From contig WPIO01000062.1 in the NCBI GenBank assembly GCA_009760855.2, positions 2,383,001 to 2,447,000 of the forward strand: a stretch of DNA of 64,000 bases. Reading direction: 5' to 3'. Position numbers and translations under genes: made by a program. This document shows positions 22,386 to 64,000 of the stretch, in pieces (position 1 is the stretch's first letter; each line of letters starts with the position of its first letter). This DNA comes from Cristatella mucedo (lineage: Eukaryota; Bryozoa; Phylactolaemata; Cristatellidae). The notes under the pieces are model-generated. The model had not been told where the DNA came from, did no database searches, and was given only the letters and a program-made list of their open reading frames with translations.

Positions 22386-22566
22386 GTGATGGCACACTAG
22401 GTAAGGCGGTTGCTTTCACGACCTCGGTCCCGAGGTCGTGGGTTCGATTCCTTCGGTGGGCGATTCTGTATCGCCACTGCAAGCGGTGGTGATAGCCGTA
22501 AAGGCTCTTCTGTCGCTATACGAAAAGAGGCTGTTTAATCAGCTAAGATTTATTTATTTATTTAAG
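22386..22566 (+). mobile_element. SINE family A copy, well preserved
   Basis: A-box-like TGGCACACTAGG, B-box-like GGTTCGATTCC, body 'GCAAGCGGTGGTGATAGCC', end 'GGCTGTTTAATCAGCTAAG' and a (TTTA)n tail. Together with the inverse copy at 53484 it is a good type sequence for the family. Confidence 0.88.
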
Positions 22567-23327
22567 CCAGCCAAATGACAAAAGTGGTGCGGTCAAAAGA
22601 GAACACGAATAGAAACCTATGCCACTGAGCCGGCAGTGGCTGCATGTAATGCAACACTGAACGAGTGCATATAAGCCAGATGTTCATGTCGAACGGACGA
22701 AGTTCATCTGAGAGCTTTCGGTAGCAAATTCTGATGAAAGGGTGCCGAACTACTAAATAGTCCGTCGGTTTATTTATCGTTAGGAGGGTTTTCGCGAGAG
22801 AGCTAGTCAACAGGCACCTCATTGGATGTGAATGAAATACCTTACAGGTTACGATCCTGTTTGCTGCTTCGAAAAATTGAAAGCTAAAAAAGCCTCAGAA
22901 AGGAAAGAACAGAACATCACTAGTGCTGACTGTGAAGTCATTCTCTGCAAGCCCTGCCAATATATTCATCATCATGGCCCAAAATATGGCCATAACTAAC
23001 TTATTCACGACGAGCCCGCAAGTGAGAAGCATTGTCAGCATTTTTCTACGTTTTGCTGATTGTAGTAAAATCTTTTTTGGCGTCAATATTTAAAATGAGC
23101 AACAGCAGAGAGCCAAGCAGTTGTATTTGGAAGTTTAATTGCTCTATGGCATTAAGCACTATCATACAAAAGCCATTCTCCTCAACAGAATCCACATGAT
23201 CTGCTTTCCTCTAAGCACTTCTAACATAAAATGATGCAAAGAAGACGACAGACAGATCAGAAGAATGCTGGCTATCTTAGCATCCAGCACCAGTGAATGC
23301 CCAAGCAGCTCTGTGGTTGACGTCAAC
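22567..23327. other. 3' flank of the EML-like gene
   Basis: Downstream of the EML stop codon at 23328 on the minus strand; probably includes its 3' UTR. No other gene recognised. Confidence 0.4.

Positions 23328-64000
<40,673 letters not shown>

Noticed and set aside
22386-22470. Functional tRNA gene
   Set aside because: A- and B-box-like motifs exist, but the head continues into a repeated SINE body and does not close into a cloverleaf with an acceptor stem.

Overview
The window looks like nuclear DNA from a multi-intron animal, most likely an invertebrate metazoan; I cannot name the species. The reasons are spliced genes with GT-AG introns and short conserved exons, two animal gene families, truncated non-LTR retrotransposons (LINEs), tRNA-derived SINEs, pogo-like MITEs and animal-type microsatellites. 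There are no bacterial operons, no CRISPR array and no rRNA.

Two protein-coding genes can be reconstructed exon by exon on the minus strand. (1) 62100 down to 23328 is the 3' two-thirds of a large EML5/EML6-like gene (echinoderm microtubule-associated protein-like). It has 24 exons in phase, about 1281 codons, and covers two complete HELP plus WD40 units and the true C-terminus. The first unit must lie beyond 64000. One exon (38379..38490) and a 25-bp terminal exon (23328..23352) were found only by following splice phase. The intron after exon 30202..30390 appears to use a GC donor. (2) 18122 down to 8144 is a complete five-exon gene of 374 codons plus stop. It encodes a lysocardiolipin acyltransferase 1 / AGPAT-like membrane enzyme with NHRTRLD and FPEGTD motifs. 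A third gene is represented only by a probable last exon on the plus strand (4106..4461), a beta-propeller-like C-terminus of uncertain family. The two minus-strand genes lie head-to-tail about 5.2 kb apart; nothing suggests functional coupling.

Layout. 1-4050 is a nest of LINE fragments. 4106-4461 is the plus-strand exon. 5083-7240 holds SINEs. 8144-18122 is the acyltransferase gene, with LINEs in two introns. 18.5-19.6 kb is a GC-rich island upstream of it. 21.5-21.8 kb is a head-to-head pair of pogo-like MITEs. 23.3-62.1 kb is the EML gene, whose introns hold nearly all the remaining repeats. 62.1-64 kb has LINE tails and no recognised exon.

Repeats. LINE family A (CR1/L2/Rex1-like; endonuclease, reverse transcriptase and a conserved C-terminal region) has a 3' tail that can fold as a double stem and ends in (ATT)n. 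LINE family B is a second RT lineage. SINE family B fuses a tRNA-like head to a LINE-A-type tail, which suggests it is mobilised by LINE A. SINE family A has a different tail. A Tc1-like transposase remnant and a roughly 670-bp pogo-like element are also present. I found no convincing new multi-gene system. The most informative observations are the SINE/LINE tail sharing, the nested insertions, the MITE pair and the GC-AG intron.
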